A stretch of 64,000 nucleotides of DNA from Allobosea sp. UNC402CLCol (GTDB lineage: Bacteria; Pseudomonadota; Alphaproteobacteria; Rhizobiales; Beijerinckiaceae). A program made the position numbers and the translations under genes. The stretch spans positions 62,001-126,000 of the forward strand of contig NZ_JQJJ01000013.1 in NCBI RefSeq assembly GCF_000745475.1, written 5' to 3'. Positions 18,641 through 27,325 of the stretch are shown in pieces. The notes under the pieces were generated by a model. It saw only the letters and a list, made by a program, of their open reading frames with translations. It did not search any database and had not been told where the DNA came from. Each line of letters starts with the position of its first letter. Within the stretch, counting starts at the first letter, position 1.

Positions 18641-19395
18641 CACGGTCTGCGGCGCGAAACACGCCGCTGCCTGTTCGAGGATCGGGGCGTCGGCAACGCT
18701 ACCGCGACGCTGGCGCGTCCGCACGCGCGGGTTGGGGATTCGGAGGACATTGCGATCGTTCCTTTTGCAAGGAGACGACCAGAGCAAGCGAGCACCCGCG
18801 GCAAAACGCGCGCCACCGCATCGCTGCCGAAGGAGCTGGTCTTACCTAACGAGGGCTGCTCACCTAAAGTGAAATGCCTCAATCTGGATGCCGGGACTCG
18901 AACTGATCGGTCTCGGCCAATGCCGACGATCATGCGCCAGCGCCAATCTCACAGCGCCTTCAGAGCGCAAATTCAAGGACTTAAGTCCTGAAAATCAGGA
19001 ACATATACTGCCCTTGTCCGCTCAAGGGCACTCTGCCGCCTGACTCGCACGCCCTTCTGCCCGCTCGGCACCGGCGCAACCTCCCTGCCGGTGTGAGAGA
19101 AATTCCCAGCCATCTCAAAAGCAGCTCCCAGCACCTCGTCAGCGGAAATCCCTGCTGCCACAAGCGTCCTATCGCCTACAGTACCTTGAAAATCCTCAGG
19201 TTTGGCCAACCCTGGACAACCGAAGAGCCAGTTCTTTTCACGGATTTCCCTGATAATTCCCTCATACAAGGGAATTCTGAAGTATCGAGCTTTAGCTAGA
19301 GGATATTCTTTATTCGCGGCGCCGCTAGTCCGTTCGCCAAGGCTTGTGTCGGTTCCGGAGATTTACTAGAGACCCGACAGCGGGCGCCATACGGC
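18641..19395. other. Stretch with no convincing gene; possible prophage edge
   Basis: No family resemblance is seen on either strand. A 98-codon frame (complement 18973-19269, ATG start) contains no recognisable motif and its base usage is less biased than the neighbours; I would not call it. Two small features stand out. On the minus strand, 18885-18904 reads AGTTCGAGTCCCGGCATCCA, similar to the 3' end of a tRNA T-arm, though the T-stem does not pair fully. And AATTCCC-TCATACAA-GGGAATT (19255-19276) is a perfect 7-bp inverted repeat. Confidence 0.45.
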
Positions 19396-20301
19396 CTATC
19401 CCATCCCCTCTGGCGCAGGACCAAGCCGCCCCTTTAGGCCGTCGCGCAGGCCGGCTTGGATAGGGCGCAGGGCACCCCGGGGGCCTTTCAGGGCGAGCAG
19501 GCCAACCTGCGCCGCCAGCCCGACGCAGGACTTGATCCGCCAGAACAGCGGCACATGCCGCAGCCTTGCCGTGGCGATCACATTGCGCGCGTAATAATAA
19601 TTCCGGATCGGAGCGTGGCGCAGGATCTGAGGCTTGCCGAGCTCGGCTTCGCTCACCGCCTCGCCCCAGCGATGCGGCATGGCGAGAGACGTGACGACAT
19701 AGGAGGCCCAGCCTTTGCTCCAGGCCCGGAAGCCCCATTCCACATCCAGACCCGCGATGAAGAAATCGTCCCTGAAAGGCCCGATCTCCCGGTAAGCGGC
19801 CAGATTCAGCAACGAGCCCGAGGTCGGGGCGAAATCCACCGTGGCCAGACCATCGGGCTGCGGCTCGCCGCGCCATTCATAGCGGATCGGCTTGTAGAAG
19901 CCCTCCTCCGGCGGCACCAGGCGCGGCGCGAGAATGGCGATCCTCTCCCCCGCCAACTCCAACGCCAGCGCGCGGCTGGCGAGCGCCGCGAGGATATCCG
20001 CCGTCGGCTCACTATCCTGATCGAGCAGGAGCACATGGGCGAAACCCGCCGCAGCCGCCGCATCGAGCACGGCATTGAGGCCGCGCCCGAGACCGACATT
20101 GTCGGGGCTCTCCATCAGGCGCAGGTCGGCCGGAGCGAGAGCGGCAAGGGCGTCGGCCTCGACCGGGCCATTGGCGAAAGCGAAGAGCGGGATGCCCCGC
20201 AGCCCTTCGGCCTGCCGCGCCAGCAATGCGGGATCCGGCCGGTACAGCACCACAGCCGCACAGGCTGCCTTGCTTGGCGTCTGTCCCTCCAGTGCCGTCA
20301 T
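19396..20301 (-). CDS. Glycosyltransferase family 2 (rhamnosyltransferase-like)
   Basis: The 301-residue protein fits the GT2 rhamnosyltransferase group: AACAAVVLYRPDP at the start of the fold, DNVGLGRGLNAVLDAA, then VLLLDQDSEPTADIL with the DQDS catalytic/metal motif, and FFIAGLDVEWGFRAWSKGW (D-x-E-W acceptor-side motif). The last ~60 residues (FWRIKSCVGLAAQVGLLALKG) are mildly hydrophobic, as in RfbF-like enzymes. It probably adds a deoxysugar to a cell-surface glycan. It lies just beyond the phage/IS scar, so it may once have been part of the glycan cluster; it stands alone today. GAGGA upstream of the ATG at 20301 supports the start. Confidence 0.82.
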   Translation of the reverse strand: MTALEGQTPSKAACAAVVLYRPDPALLARQAEGLRGIPLFAFANGPVEADALAALAPADLRLMESPDNVGLGRGLNAVLDAAAAAGFAHVLLLDQDSEPTADILAALASRALALELAGERIAILAPRLVPPEEGFYKPIRYEWRGEPQPDGLATVDFAPTSGSLLNLAAYREIGPFRDDFFIAGLDVEWGFRAWSKGWASYVVTSLAMPHRWGEAVSEAELGKPQILRHAPIRNYYYARNVIATARLRHVPLFWRIKSCVGLAAQVGLLALKGPRGALRPIQAGLRDGLKGRLGPAPEGMG

Positions 20302-20746
20302 GGCGCGCGCAATCCTCGTTGAATCGCGGACCTTTAAGCCTTGGCCTCCGCCCGATCAACTCTTGGCGCATACCATCTCCCGAAGCTGATTGCTCCGGCG
20401 TCTTGGCGCGTCAGGATCAAAGGTTTTTTGCCTTCGGACACGGAGCGCCAAGCCAACCCGACCATCTGCGGCGACCGCTTCGAGCAAATTTCCCTGCAAC
20501 TTCTCTGATCGCTGCGAATTTGGCGATCTGCCCCAGCCTCGCGCGCCAGCGACGCCTCGTGCCAGAACAACGGCCCTCCTGGACCTGGCCGCCGAAAGCC
20601 CCCACCACGATGAGACGCCGATCGAGCGCATCCTTATCCCCCGGCCGGTGTGCAGATCCGCGCACTGTCGCGCCAGTTTGACCTGTGCCAAGCTGCTCTT
20701 CTGCCAGGAAACTGGCCGCTTTCGTCGATCACGCCTTGGAAGCCCC
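20302..20746. other. Divergent intergenic region of 445 bp
   Basis: This lies between the GT2 gene (leftward) and the GMC oxidoreductase gene (rightward). The oxidoreductase frame is open back to 20390, but the extension is Arg/Ser-rich and unlike the family, so I treat it as untranslated. No repeat, hairpin or operator is apparent. Confidence 0.5.
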
Positions 20747-22411
20747 ATGCCCGATATGCCTTCCACCGATCGCCGCCTGATCGGCACTTTCGATTATGTC
20801 GTCATCGGTGCAGGCTCGGCCGGCTGCGTCGTCGCCAACCGGCTGGCGGCCGACCCGAAACAGAAAGTCATGGTGCTGGAGGCCGGCGGCAAGGATGACT
20901 GGATCTGGTTCCACATTCCGGTCGGCTATCTCTTCGCCATCGGCAATCCGCGCGCCGACTGGATGTTCCAGACCGAGCCGCAGGCCGGGCTCGGCGGCCG
21001 GGTGCTGGCCTATCCGCGCGGCAAGGTCGTCGGCGGCTCCTCCGCGATCAACGCCATGGTCTATATGCGCGGCCAGGCGGCCGATTACGATGGCTGGCGC
21101 CAGCGCGGCCTCTCCGGCTGGGGCTGGGACGATGTGCTGCCCTATTTCCTCAGACATGAGGACCATATCGCGCCGCCTCCCGGCGGGCTGCACAGGGCCG
21201 GCGGAGAATGGCGCGTCGAGCATCCGCGGGTGCGCTGGGCGATCCTCGACGCCATCCGCGACGCGGCCGAGGCGGCCGGCATCGCCAAGATCCCGGATTT
21301 CAACACCGGCGACAATGAAGGCTCCTCCTATTTCCAGGTGAACCAGCGGCGCGGGCGGCGCCTGAGCGCCTTCAACGCTTTCTTGAGGCCGCTGCTCGAC
21401 CAGCGCGACCGCAGCAATCTGCGGCTGGAGACGCGGGTGCATGTCGAGCGCATCGTCTTCGAGGAGGGCCGCGCGACCGCCGTCGAATTCACCCATGGCG
21501 CGGGCACGTCGAGCGCGGAGAAGCTCAGGGTGGAGGTGCGCGGCGAGGTGGTGCTGTCGGCCGGCGCCGTTGCCTCCCCGCTCCTGCTCGAACGCTCCGG
21601 CATCGGCGGCGGCGCCCATCTCCAGTCGCTCGGGATCGAGACGCTGGTCGACGCGCCCGGCGTCGGCACGAACCTGCAGGACCATCTGCAGATCCGGCCG
21701 GTCTACAAGGTCCATGGCGTCAAGACGTTGAACAGCGACTATGCGAGGCTCTGGCGCCGGCCGCTGATGGCGCTGGAATGGGCGGCGCTGCGCACCGGCC
21801 CCCTGACCATGGCGCCCTCGCAGGTCGGCGCCTTCGCCAAATCCTCGCCGGACTACGCGACGGCGAATCTGCAATATCATTTCCAGCCGCTGTCGCTGGA
21901 TAGCTGGGGATCGGGCCTGCATCCCTTCGACGCCTTCACGGCGAGCGTCTGCAATCTCAGGCCGTCGAGCCGGGGCAGCGTGCATCTGCGTTCGGCCGAT
22001 CCCTATGACGGACCGGTCATTTCCCCGAACTATCTCGATACGGAGGAGGATCGGCAGGTCGCGATCGATGCGCTGAAGCTGACGCGGCGGATCGTGGCGC
22101 AGGCGCCGCTCGCCCGCTTCCGGCCGGAGGAATATCTGCCGGGCGCGGCCGCCGATTCCGACGCGGCGCTGCTGGAGGCCGCCGGCAAGCTCGGCACGAC
22201 GATCTTCCATCCCGTCGGCACGGCGAAGATGGGCCGCGCCGACGATCCCCTCGCCGTGCTGGACGAAAGGCTCAAGGTGCGCGGCGTGAGCGGGCTGCGC
22301 GTCATCGATGCCTCGGTGATGCCGGCCATCACCTCGGGCAACACCGCCAACCCGACCATGATGATCGCCGAGAAGGGCGCGGCGATGCTCAAGGAGGATG
22401 CGCGCCGCTGA
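20747..22411 (+). CDS. GMC family oxidoreductase (choline/alcohol dehydrogenase-like)
   Basis: The 554-residue protein has the FAD dinucleotide motif FDYVVIGAGSAGCVVANRL near residues 15-33, the PRGKVVGGSSAINAMVYMRG signature (GMC signature 1), the LSAGAVASPLLLERSGIG signature (GMC signature 2), and the C-terminal HPVGTAKMG and NTANPTMMIAEKGA motifs with the catalytic His-Asn pair. It oxidises an alcohol to an aldehyde with FAD; the substrate class (choline, polyethylene glycol, aliphatic or aromatic alcohol) cannot be read from sequence, and no betaine aldehyde dehydrogenase or BetI regulator is nearby, which argues against a dedicated betaine role. GGAAG lies 4-8 nt before the chosen ATG. 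Next gene starts 59 bp later. Confidence 0.88.
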   Translation: MPDMPSTDRRLIGTFDYVVIGAGSAGCVVANRLAADPKQKVMVLEAGGKDDWIWFHIPVGYLFAIGNPRADWMFQTEPQAGLGGRVLAYPRGKVVGGSSAINAMVYMRGQAADYDGWRQRGLSGWGWDDVLPYFLRHEDHIAPPPGGLHRAGGEWRVEHPRVRWAILDAIRDAAEAAGIAKIPDFNTGDNEGSSYFQVNQRRGRRLSAFNAFLRPLLDQRDRSNLRLETRVHVERIVFEEGRATAVEFTHGAGTSSAEKLRVEVRGEVVLSAGAVASPLLLERSGIGGGAHLQSLGIETLVDAPGVGTNLQDHLQIRPVYKVHGVKTLNSDYARLWRRPLMALEWAALRTGPLTMAPSQVGAFAKSSPDYATANLQYHFQPLSLDSWGSGLHPFDAFTASVCNLRPSSRGSVHLRSADPYDGPVISPNYLDTEEDRQVAIDALKLTRRIVAQAPLARFRPEEYLPGAAADSDAALLEAAGKLGTTIFHPVGTAKMGRADDPLAVLDERLKVRGVSGLRVIDASVMPAITSGNTANPTMMIAEKGAAMLKEDARR

Positions 22412-22470
22412 GCGGGGCATGTCCTGGATGCGCCGCGCCGCAGGCTTTGAAACGCCATAAATTCAGGCTT

Positions 22471-23013
22471 ATGAATCCGGCTGCGATGTCCGATCCGTTT
22501 TCGCCTCCGCCCGCCCCGAAGCGCGGCCCGCTCAAGCGCGGGCTGCTCGCGGTGCTGCGCGCGATCCTCGTCGTCTTCATCGTCCTCGACGAGCTGCTGC
22601 GGCCGCTCTACCGACCACTGATCCGCCGGCTTGCCGATTTGCGCGTCGTGCAAAAGCTGGAGGAGAAAGTCGCCGCCCTGCCGCGCCCGCTCGTGCTGCT
22701 GGCGCTGGCGATCCCCTTCGCGATCGCCGAACCGCTGAAGATTTTCGGCCTGCTGCTGTTCGCGCGCGGACAGTTCTGGCCCGGGCTCGTCGTGACCGCC
22801 TTCGCGCATCTGATGAGCTTCGTCCTGGTCGAGCGCATCTATGAGGCCGGGCGCGAGAAGCTGCTGAGCTATCGCTGGTTCGCCTGGATCATGGCGCAGG
22901 TGGTGCGGGTGCGCGACACCGTGCTCGGCTGGGTCAGGGAGACCTCAGCCTATGGCTTCGCCATGCGGACGCGCGACGCCGCGCGCCGCTGGTGGCGCAC
23001 CATGCTGGCCTGA
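22471..23013 (+). CDS. Conserved small membrane protein, unknown function
   Basis: The 180-residue product starts with a Pro-rich cytoplasmic stretch (DPFSPPPAPKRGPLKRG), has a helix LLAVLRAILVVFIVLDELL, a second hydrophobic region LVLLALAIPFAIAEPLKIFGLLLFA and a third, GLVVTAFAHLMSFVLVERIY, and a basic C-terminal tail ending in RRWWRTML. Similar proteins of unknown role occur widely in Hyphomicrobiales. ATG choices at 22447, 22471 and 22486 are in frame; 22471 is a compromise and the start is uncertain. It is on the same strand as the GMC gene and convergent with the MFS gene, 4 bp apart. Confidence 0.65.
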   Translation: MNPAAMSDPFSPPPAPKRGPLKRGLLAVLRAILVVFIVLDELLRPLYRPLIRRLADLRVVQKLEEKVAALPRPLVLLALAIPFAIAEPLKIFGLLLFARGQFWPGLVVTAFAHLMSFVLVERIYEAGREKLLSYRWFAWIMAQVVRVRDTVLGWVRETSAYGFAMRTRDAARRWWRTMLA

Positions 23014-23017
23014 AGGT

Positions 23018-24232
23018 TTACGCCGCGCGGCTGCGGGCGAGCACGAAGAGGGCCGCCGCCGCCAGGGCGGACAGCACGATCAGCACCAGCGTCGAGACCG
23101 TGACGCCGCCGCGTTCCAGCGCGACGGCGAAGACGAGCGGCGCCGCCGCCTTGATGACGAGGCCGGGCGCCGCGAGCTTGCCCATCGTCGCACCGAAGCC
23201 GACCGGCCCGAAAAGCTGGAGCGGCACCGTGCCGCGCACGATCGAGCCCAGCCCCATGCTGATGCCGAAGGCGACCGCAAAGAGGCCGGCGACCACCGGC
23301 AATGCGCCCCCGATCAACAGGAGCGCGAGGCCGAGCGGCATCAGGCAGGCCGAGACCCAGGCCGTGGTCACCGGCGGCACGGCCTTCCCGAACAGCATCT
23401 CAACGAGGCGCCCCGCAACCTGGGACGGCCCGAGCATCGTGCCGATGCCCACCGCCACGGCCGCGCTGAGCCCGAAACCGCGCAGCAGCGCCAGCAGATG
23501 CACGGCCATGGCGGAGACGACGAAGCCCTGCAGCGAGAAGGCGAGCGCCAGCAGCAGGAAAGCGCGACGGCGCGCCTCGCCCCCGAGATAGGCCGGCGCC
23601 GCGATCGCGCCGGCATCGTCCGGGATCGCCGCAGGCTGGGTGGCCGCACGGCGGACCCGGCCGGGCAGGAAGGCGAGATGCAGCGGCGCGCAGATGACGA
23701 GCTGCGACAGGCCGTAGAGCCGGTAGACGCCGCGCCAGTCGAGGATGGCGAGCAGGGTGCTGGTCAGAGGCCAGAACAGGGTCGAGGCGAAGCCGGCGAT
23801 CAGGGTGAGCTGGCTGATCGCGCGGCGCGCCCGGTCGCCACGCGCCTGACTCAGCGCCGTGAAGGCGGCATCGTAGAACACCGCGGTCGTGACCGCCTGG
23901 AGCACCACCATCGCCGCGACATAGCTGACGATGCCGCGCACCTCGGCGAGCGCCATCAGAGAAAGCCCGGCCAGGACGGAGCCCAGCGTCATCACCAGCC
24001 GGGTGCCGTAGCGGTCGATCAGGCTCCCCGTCACCGGTGCGACCGCGCCGCCCAGCAGCAGGCCGACGGCGAAACCGCCGAAGGTCCATTCCGGCGCCCA
24101 GCCGAATTCGGCGGTGATACGCGGCGCGAGCACGGTGAAGGCGTAATAGAGCGCGCCATAGCCGAAGATCTGGGTGACGCCGAGCGCAGGGATCAGCGCC
24201 GGCCCGCCCGGCCGGAAGAGATGCGGCGGCAC
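23018..24232 (-). CDS. MFS transporter
   Basis: The 404-residue protein has twelve predicted helices with the MFS motif A region GSLIDRYGTRLVM after helix 2 and a central loop near residues 200-230. It is a single-substrate or broad carrier of the inner membrane; sequence alone does not tell the substrate. The start is a GTG at 24232, preceded by GGGAGG 8-13 nt upstream; the ribosome site overlaps the stop codon of the dehydrogenase gene (14 bp between), so the two form an operon. This suggests that the carrier handles the hydroxy acid, or a precursor, used by that enzyme. Upstream in-frame codons are open to 24322 but overlap the dehydrogenase and lack family sense. Confidence 0.82.
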   Translation of the reverse strand: MPPHLFRPGGPALIPALGVTQIFGYGALYYAFTVLAPRITAEFGWAPEWTFGGFAVGLLLGGAVAPVTGSLIDRYGTRLVMTLGSVLAGLSLMALAEVRGIVSYVAAMVVLQAVTTAVFYDAAFTALSQARGDRARRAISQLTLIAGFASTLFWPLTSTLLAILDWRGVYRLYGLSQLVICAPLHLAFLPGRVRRAATQPAAIPDDAGAIAAPAYLGGEARRRAFLLLALAFSLQGFVVSAMAVHLLALLRGFGLSAAVAVGIGTMLGPSQVAGRLVEMLFGKAVPPVTTAWVSACLMPLGLALLLIGGALPVVAGLFAVAFGISMGLGSIVRGTVPLQLFGPVGFGATMGKLAAPGLVIKAAAPLVFAVALERGGVTVSTLVLIVLSALAAAALFVLARSRAA

Positions 24233-24245
24233 GCCGCGATCCTCC

Positions 24246-25217
24246 CTAGACGACCTGGTTGCGCAGGCTCTGCTCGCCGCGCGCCAGCCTGTCGAGATTG
24301 TCGAGGAGCATGTCGACGACATTGCGCTCGTAGAGCCGCGTCTCGCCGGCGCTGTGCGGCGTGACGATCACCTGCGGCAGGCGCCAGAAGGGCGAGGCGG
24401 CCGGCAGGGGCTCCTCATGGAAGCAGTCGAGCCCAGCGCCGGCGATCTGGCCGCCCGCCAGCGCGCCGAGCAGGGCCGCCTCGTCGACGACCTTGCCGCG
24501 CGCGACATTGATGAGGAAGGCCGAAGGCTTCATCGCACCGAGGATGCGGGCGTCGATCAGCCCCTCGGTCTCGGGGGTGAGCGGGCAGGTCAGGGCGACG
24601 AAATCGGCCTCCGCCACGACCTCGGCGAGGCGGTCGGGCTTGACGATCGCATGGACATGCGGATGCGCCTCCGGATTGCGGCGCACGCCGATGACGCGCA
24701 TGTCGAAGGCGCAGGCCAGCTTCGCGAGTCTCAAGCCGATGCGGCCGAGGCCGACGATCACCAGCGTCTTGCCGCCGAGCTCGTCCTCGCGCCGGGCGCG
24801 GTCACCGATCATCGGGCGCCAACGCTGCGCCATCTGGTTGTCGCGGGCGAAATGGATCTGGCGCGCCAGAGCCAGGATCAGCGAGATCGCATGCTCGGCG
24901 ACGGCGCGCTCATTGCTGCCCTGGGCGCTCGCGAGCCGGACCCCGGCCGCCGCCAGCGCCGCCTTGTCGAACTGGTCGGTGCCGGCGCTGACCGACTGGA
25001 TGAAACGCAGTTTCGGCAGGCGCGGCAGGAGGTCGTTGCGCCAGAGGCCCGAGACGACCAGTACATCGGCTTCCGGCGCCCGCTCGCGCAGATCGTCGAG
25101 GGTGCGCACCTCGAAATGCTTTGCGTCGCGTCCGCGCGTCAGGAACTCGTCCTGCAACTGATAGGCGGCGTGGGCGAAGCCGATCGTCAGCTCGCTCTCC
25201 GCTGGCAACAACGTCAT
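24246..25217 (-). CDS. D-2-hydroxyacid dehydrogenase, NAD(P)-dependent
   Basis: The 323-residue protein has a Rossmann motif VIVGLGRIGLRLAKLA, the substrate-binding SAGTDQFD loop, FLINVARGKVVDEAALLGAL with the catalytic Arg, an Asp/Glu region GLDCFHEEPLP and TPHSAGET with the catalytic His. It reduces 2-keto acids to D-2-hydroxy acids or the reverse; glyoxylate/hydroxypyruvate reductase-like activity is possible. GGGAGGA is 9-15 nt before the ATG at 25217 and directly abuts the alternative ATG at 25226, so the inner start is chosen. It is the first gene of a two-gene operon with the MFS carrier. Confidence 0.85.
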   Translation of the reverse strand: MTLLPAESELTIGFAHAAYQLQDEFLTRGRDAKHFEVRTLDDLRERAPEADVLVVSGLWRNDLLPRLPKLRFIQSVSAGTDQFDKAALAAAGVRLASAQGSNERAVAEHAISLILALARQIHFARDNQMAQRWRPMIGDRARREDELGGKTLVIVGLGRIGLRLAKLACAFDMRVIGVRRNPEAHPHVHAIVKPDRLAEVVAEADFVALTCPLTPETEGLIDARILGAMKPSAFLINVARGKVVDEAALLGALAGGQIAGAGLDCFHEEPLPAASPFWRLPQVIVTPHSAGETRLYERNVVDMLLDNLDRLARGEQSLRNQVV

Positions 25218-25301
25218 CTGTTCCATTCCTCCCGAATCCGCATTTTGGGCGACGTTAGACGGCGCGCCGGCCGCTGTCCCCGCGCCCACCGCATGCAAGC
25301 T

Positions 25302-26345
25302 TCACGCTGACGGCGATGCCTGCCGGACATCGGCGGCCAGCGCCTGCTGCAAGCGCGACCAGGCAGCGTCATCGCCCGGCAGACCGAAGCGCAAACGATC
25401 CGGCGCATTCTGGAAGCGGCGAACATAGATTCCGTGGCGGCCGAGGCGGGCGAAGAGTGCTGGTGCTGCCGGCGTTTCGAGCAAACGGAACAGGCTCGTG
25501 CCGCCGACGATGCGGCCACGCGGCGCGAGCAGCGCATCGAGGCGCGCAGCGTCCCGCGCCCGCGCTTCACCGGCATCGGCGAGCCAGGCGGCATCCGCCA
25601 AGGCCCGCGCGCCGAGATGCAGAGCCGGGCCGGCGACCGACCAGGGTCCGAGCGCCGCCGCGAGCCGTGCCATCAGATCGGGCGCACCAATGGCGAAGCC
25701 GAGGCGCAGACCGGCCAAGCCATAGGTCTTGCCGAAGGAGCGCAGCACCACCACACCGGCCGGCAGATCCGGCACGATGCTCGTCTCCGGCGTGAAATCG
25801 GCGAAGGCTTCGTCGACGACGAGCAGGCCGCCGCGGGCAGCGCAGCGCGCCGCAAGCTCCGCGATTTCCGCCCGCGCGAGCAGCCGCCCGTCGGGGTTGT
25901 TGGGATTGACCACGACGAAGGTCGCCGCCGCCTCTTCGGGTCTCGCCGCTTCGGTGACGATATAGCCTGCCTTGCGCCAGGCATGGGCATGCTCCGCATA
26001 GGTCGGGCCGAGGATGGCGACGGGCCCTGCCGGCGCCAGACGAGGCAGCAACTCGATCAGGATCTGCGTGCCGGGCGCGGCGACGATGCCGGCATCGCCC
26101 GGCACCCGATAGGCGGCGCGGGCAGCGGCGAGGAGCGCGGCCTCGTCATCGGCGCCCGGCAGGCGCGTCCACAGGCTTAACGGCAGCTCCGGAAGCGGAT
26201 AGGGGATCGGATTGATCCCGGTGGAAAGATCGATCCAGGGCTGCGGCGCATCCGGAAAGAGCGCGCAGGCCGTGGCGAGATCGCCGCCATGCCAGATGCC
26301 GTCCTCAGCCAAGTCTCCAGCCCCAATCGCGCCCGCGCCCCGCAT
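25302..26345 (-). CDS. cobD: Threonine-phosphate decarboxylase (CobD; CobC in P. denitrificans naming)
   Basis: The 347-residue PLP enzyme follows the fold type I histidinol-phosphate aminotransferase pattern: DLSTGINPIPYPLPE near residues 39-53 is typical of CobD/CobC, then VVVNPNNPDGRLL, LVVDEAFADF and SFGKTYGLAGLRLGF with the PLP Lys. It makes (R)-1-amino-2-propanol phosphate, the arm linking the corrin ring to the lower ligand. The ATG at 26345 overlaps the cbiB ATG on the other strand by two bases (CATG). A TTG start at 26312 is an alternative that would sit closer to the conserved HGGDL motif. The partner gene cbiB uses its product, so the divergent pair makes metabolic sense. Confidence 0.87.
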   Translation of the reverse strand: MRGAGAIGAGDLAEDGIWHGGDLATACALFPDAPQPWIDLSTGINPIPYPLPELPLSLWTRLPGADDEAALLAAARAAYRVPGDAGIVAAPGTQILIELLPRLAPAGPVAILGPTYAEHAHAWRKAGYIVTEAARPEEAAATFVVVNPNNPDGRLLARAEIAELAARCAARGGLLVVDEAFADFTPETSIVPDLPAGVVVLRSFGKTYGLAGLRLGFAIGAPDLMARLAAALGPWSVAGPALHLGARALADAAWLADAGEARARDAARLDALLAPRGRIVGGTSLFRLLETPAAPALFARLGRHGIYVRRFQNAPDRLRFGLPGDDAAWSRLQQALAADVRQASPSA

Positions 26346-27321
26346 GAACCTCTCCGCCAGCCTGCCGCTGCTCGTGCTTGCCCTCGCGATCGAGGCGGCC
26401 TTCGGCTATCCCTCGCGCTTCTATGCCGCAATCGGCCATCCCGTCACCTGGATCGGACGATGGATCGGCATGCTTGATCGAGTGCTGAATCGCGAGGCCG
26501 CCTCCTTCGTCACACGCAAGGCCATGGGCGCGCTGGCGCTGGCCCTGCTTCTCGCCGTCATCATCGCCTTGTCCGCACTGGCCCAGCGCCTGTGCCTCTC
26601 CTTCGGACTGCTCGGCCTGATCCCGCTCGCGCTCCTCGCCTCGACGCTCATCGCCCAGCGCAGCCTCCACGAACATGTCGCTCGTGTTGCCGAAGGGCTG
26701 GAGCGCGAGGGGCTGGACGGCGGCCGTCGAGCCGTCGCGATGATCGTCGGGCGCAATCCGCAGACGCTGGACGAGGCAGGCGTGGCGCGCGCGGCGATCG
26801 AGAGCCTCGCCGAGAATTTTTCCGACGGCATCGTCGCGCCGGCCTTCTGGCTCGGCGCGGGCGGATTGCCGGGCATCGCCGCCTACAAGGCGATCAACAC
26901 CGCCGATTCGATGATCGGCCATCGCACACCGCGCCATCTCGCCTTCGGTTGGGCGGCGGCCCGGCTCGACGACCTCGTCAACCTGCCGGCCTCGCGATTG
27001 ACCGCAGTGCTGCTGATCGCCTCCGCCGCTCTCGACCGGACAGCCGATGCCCGCAATGCCTGGCGGGCCGTGCGGCGCGACGCGGGCAAGCACCGCTCGC
27101 CCAATGCCGGCTGGCCGGAGGCGGCCATGGCGGGAGCGCTGGGCCTGCGCCTCGCCGGGCCGCGCGTCTATGGCGAGACCCGCGTCGAGGATCACTGGAT
27201 GGCCGATGGCCGGGCCGAAGCGAATGCGGCCGATATCAGGCGAGCGCTTACACTCTACCGGCGCTCCTGCGGCCTGCTCTGGGTGTTTGCAGCGCTGCTC
27301 GCGGCAACAGCCATCCTGTGA
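26344..27321 (+). CDS. cbiB: Adenosylcobinamide-phosphate synthase CbiB (CobD in P. denitrificans naming)
   Basis: The 325-residue integral membrane protein shows CbiB hallmarks: ALAIEAAFGYPSRFYAAIGHPVTWIGRWI at the N-terminus, RDPQTLD-like RNPQTLDEAGVARAAIESLAENFSDGIVAPAFW, AYKAINTADSMIGH and FGWAAARLDDLVN. It joins adenosylcobyric acid with aminopropanol (phosphate) at the membrane. Frame is open upstream to 26212, but that sequence overlaps cobD and is unlike the family, so the start is the ATG at 26344. The gene runs to within 4 bp of the convergent aidB stop. With its start codon overlapping that of cobD, promoters must lie inside one another's coding sequence. Confidence 0.9.
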   Translation: MNLSASLPLLVLALAIEAAFGYPSRFYAAIGHPVTWIGRWIGMLDRVLNREAASFVTRKAMGALALALLLAVIIALSALAQRLCLSFGLLGLIPLALLASTLIAQRSLHEHVARVAEGLEREGLDGGRRAVAMIVGRNPQTLDEAGVARAAIESLAENFSDGIVAPAFWLGAGGLPGIAAYKAINTADSMIGHRTPRHLAFGWAAARLDDLVNLPASRLTAVLLIASAALDRTADARNAWRAVRRDAGKHRSPNAGWPEAAMAGALGLRLAGPRVYGETRVEDHWMADGRAEANAADIRRALTLYRRSCGLLWVFAALLAATAIL

Positions 27322-27325
27322 CCGC

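Noticed and set aside
18885-18904. tRNA-like T-arm end
   Set aside because: The T-stem cannot pair fully and no acceptor or anticodon arms are found nearby, so it is not called a tRNA.
18973-19269. 98-codon minus-strand frame in the scar region
   Set aside because: Starts with ATG but has no domain, no clear ribosome site and unusual composition; it is left unannotated as a gene.
20729-22420. Long minus-strand open frame opposite the GMC oxidoreductase gene
   Set aside because: It has Arg/Gly/His-rich, low-complexity sequence and no family match; it is the expected mirror of a GC-rich gene on the other strand.
22952-24364. 470-codon plus-strand frame opposite the MFS gene
   Set aside because: Composition is dominated by Arg/Gln/Glu/His runs typical of antisense frames in high-GC DNA; the MFS protein on the minus strand has all family motifs.
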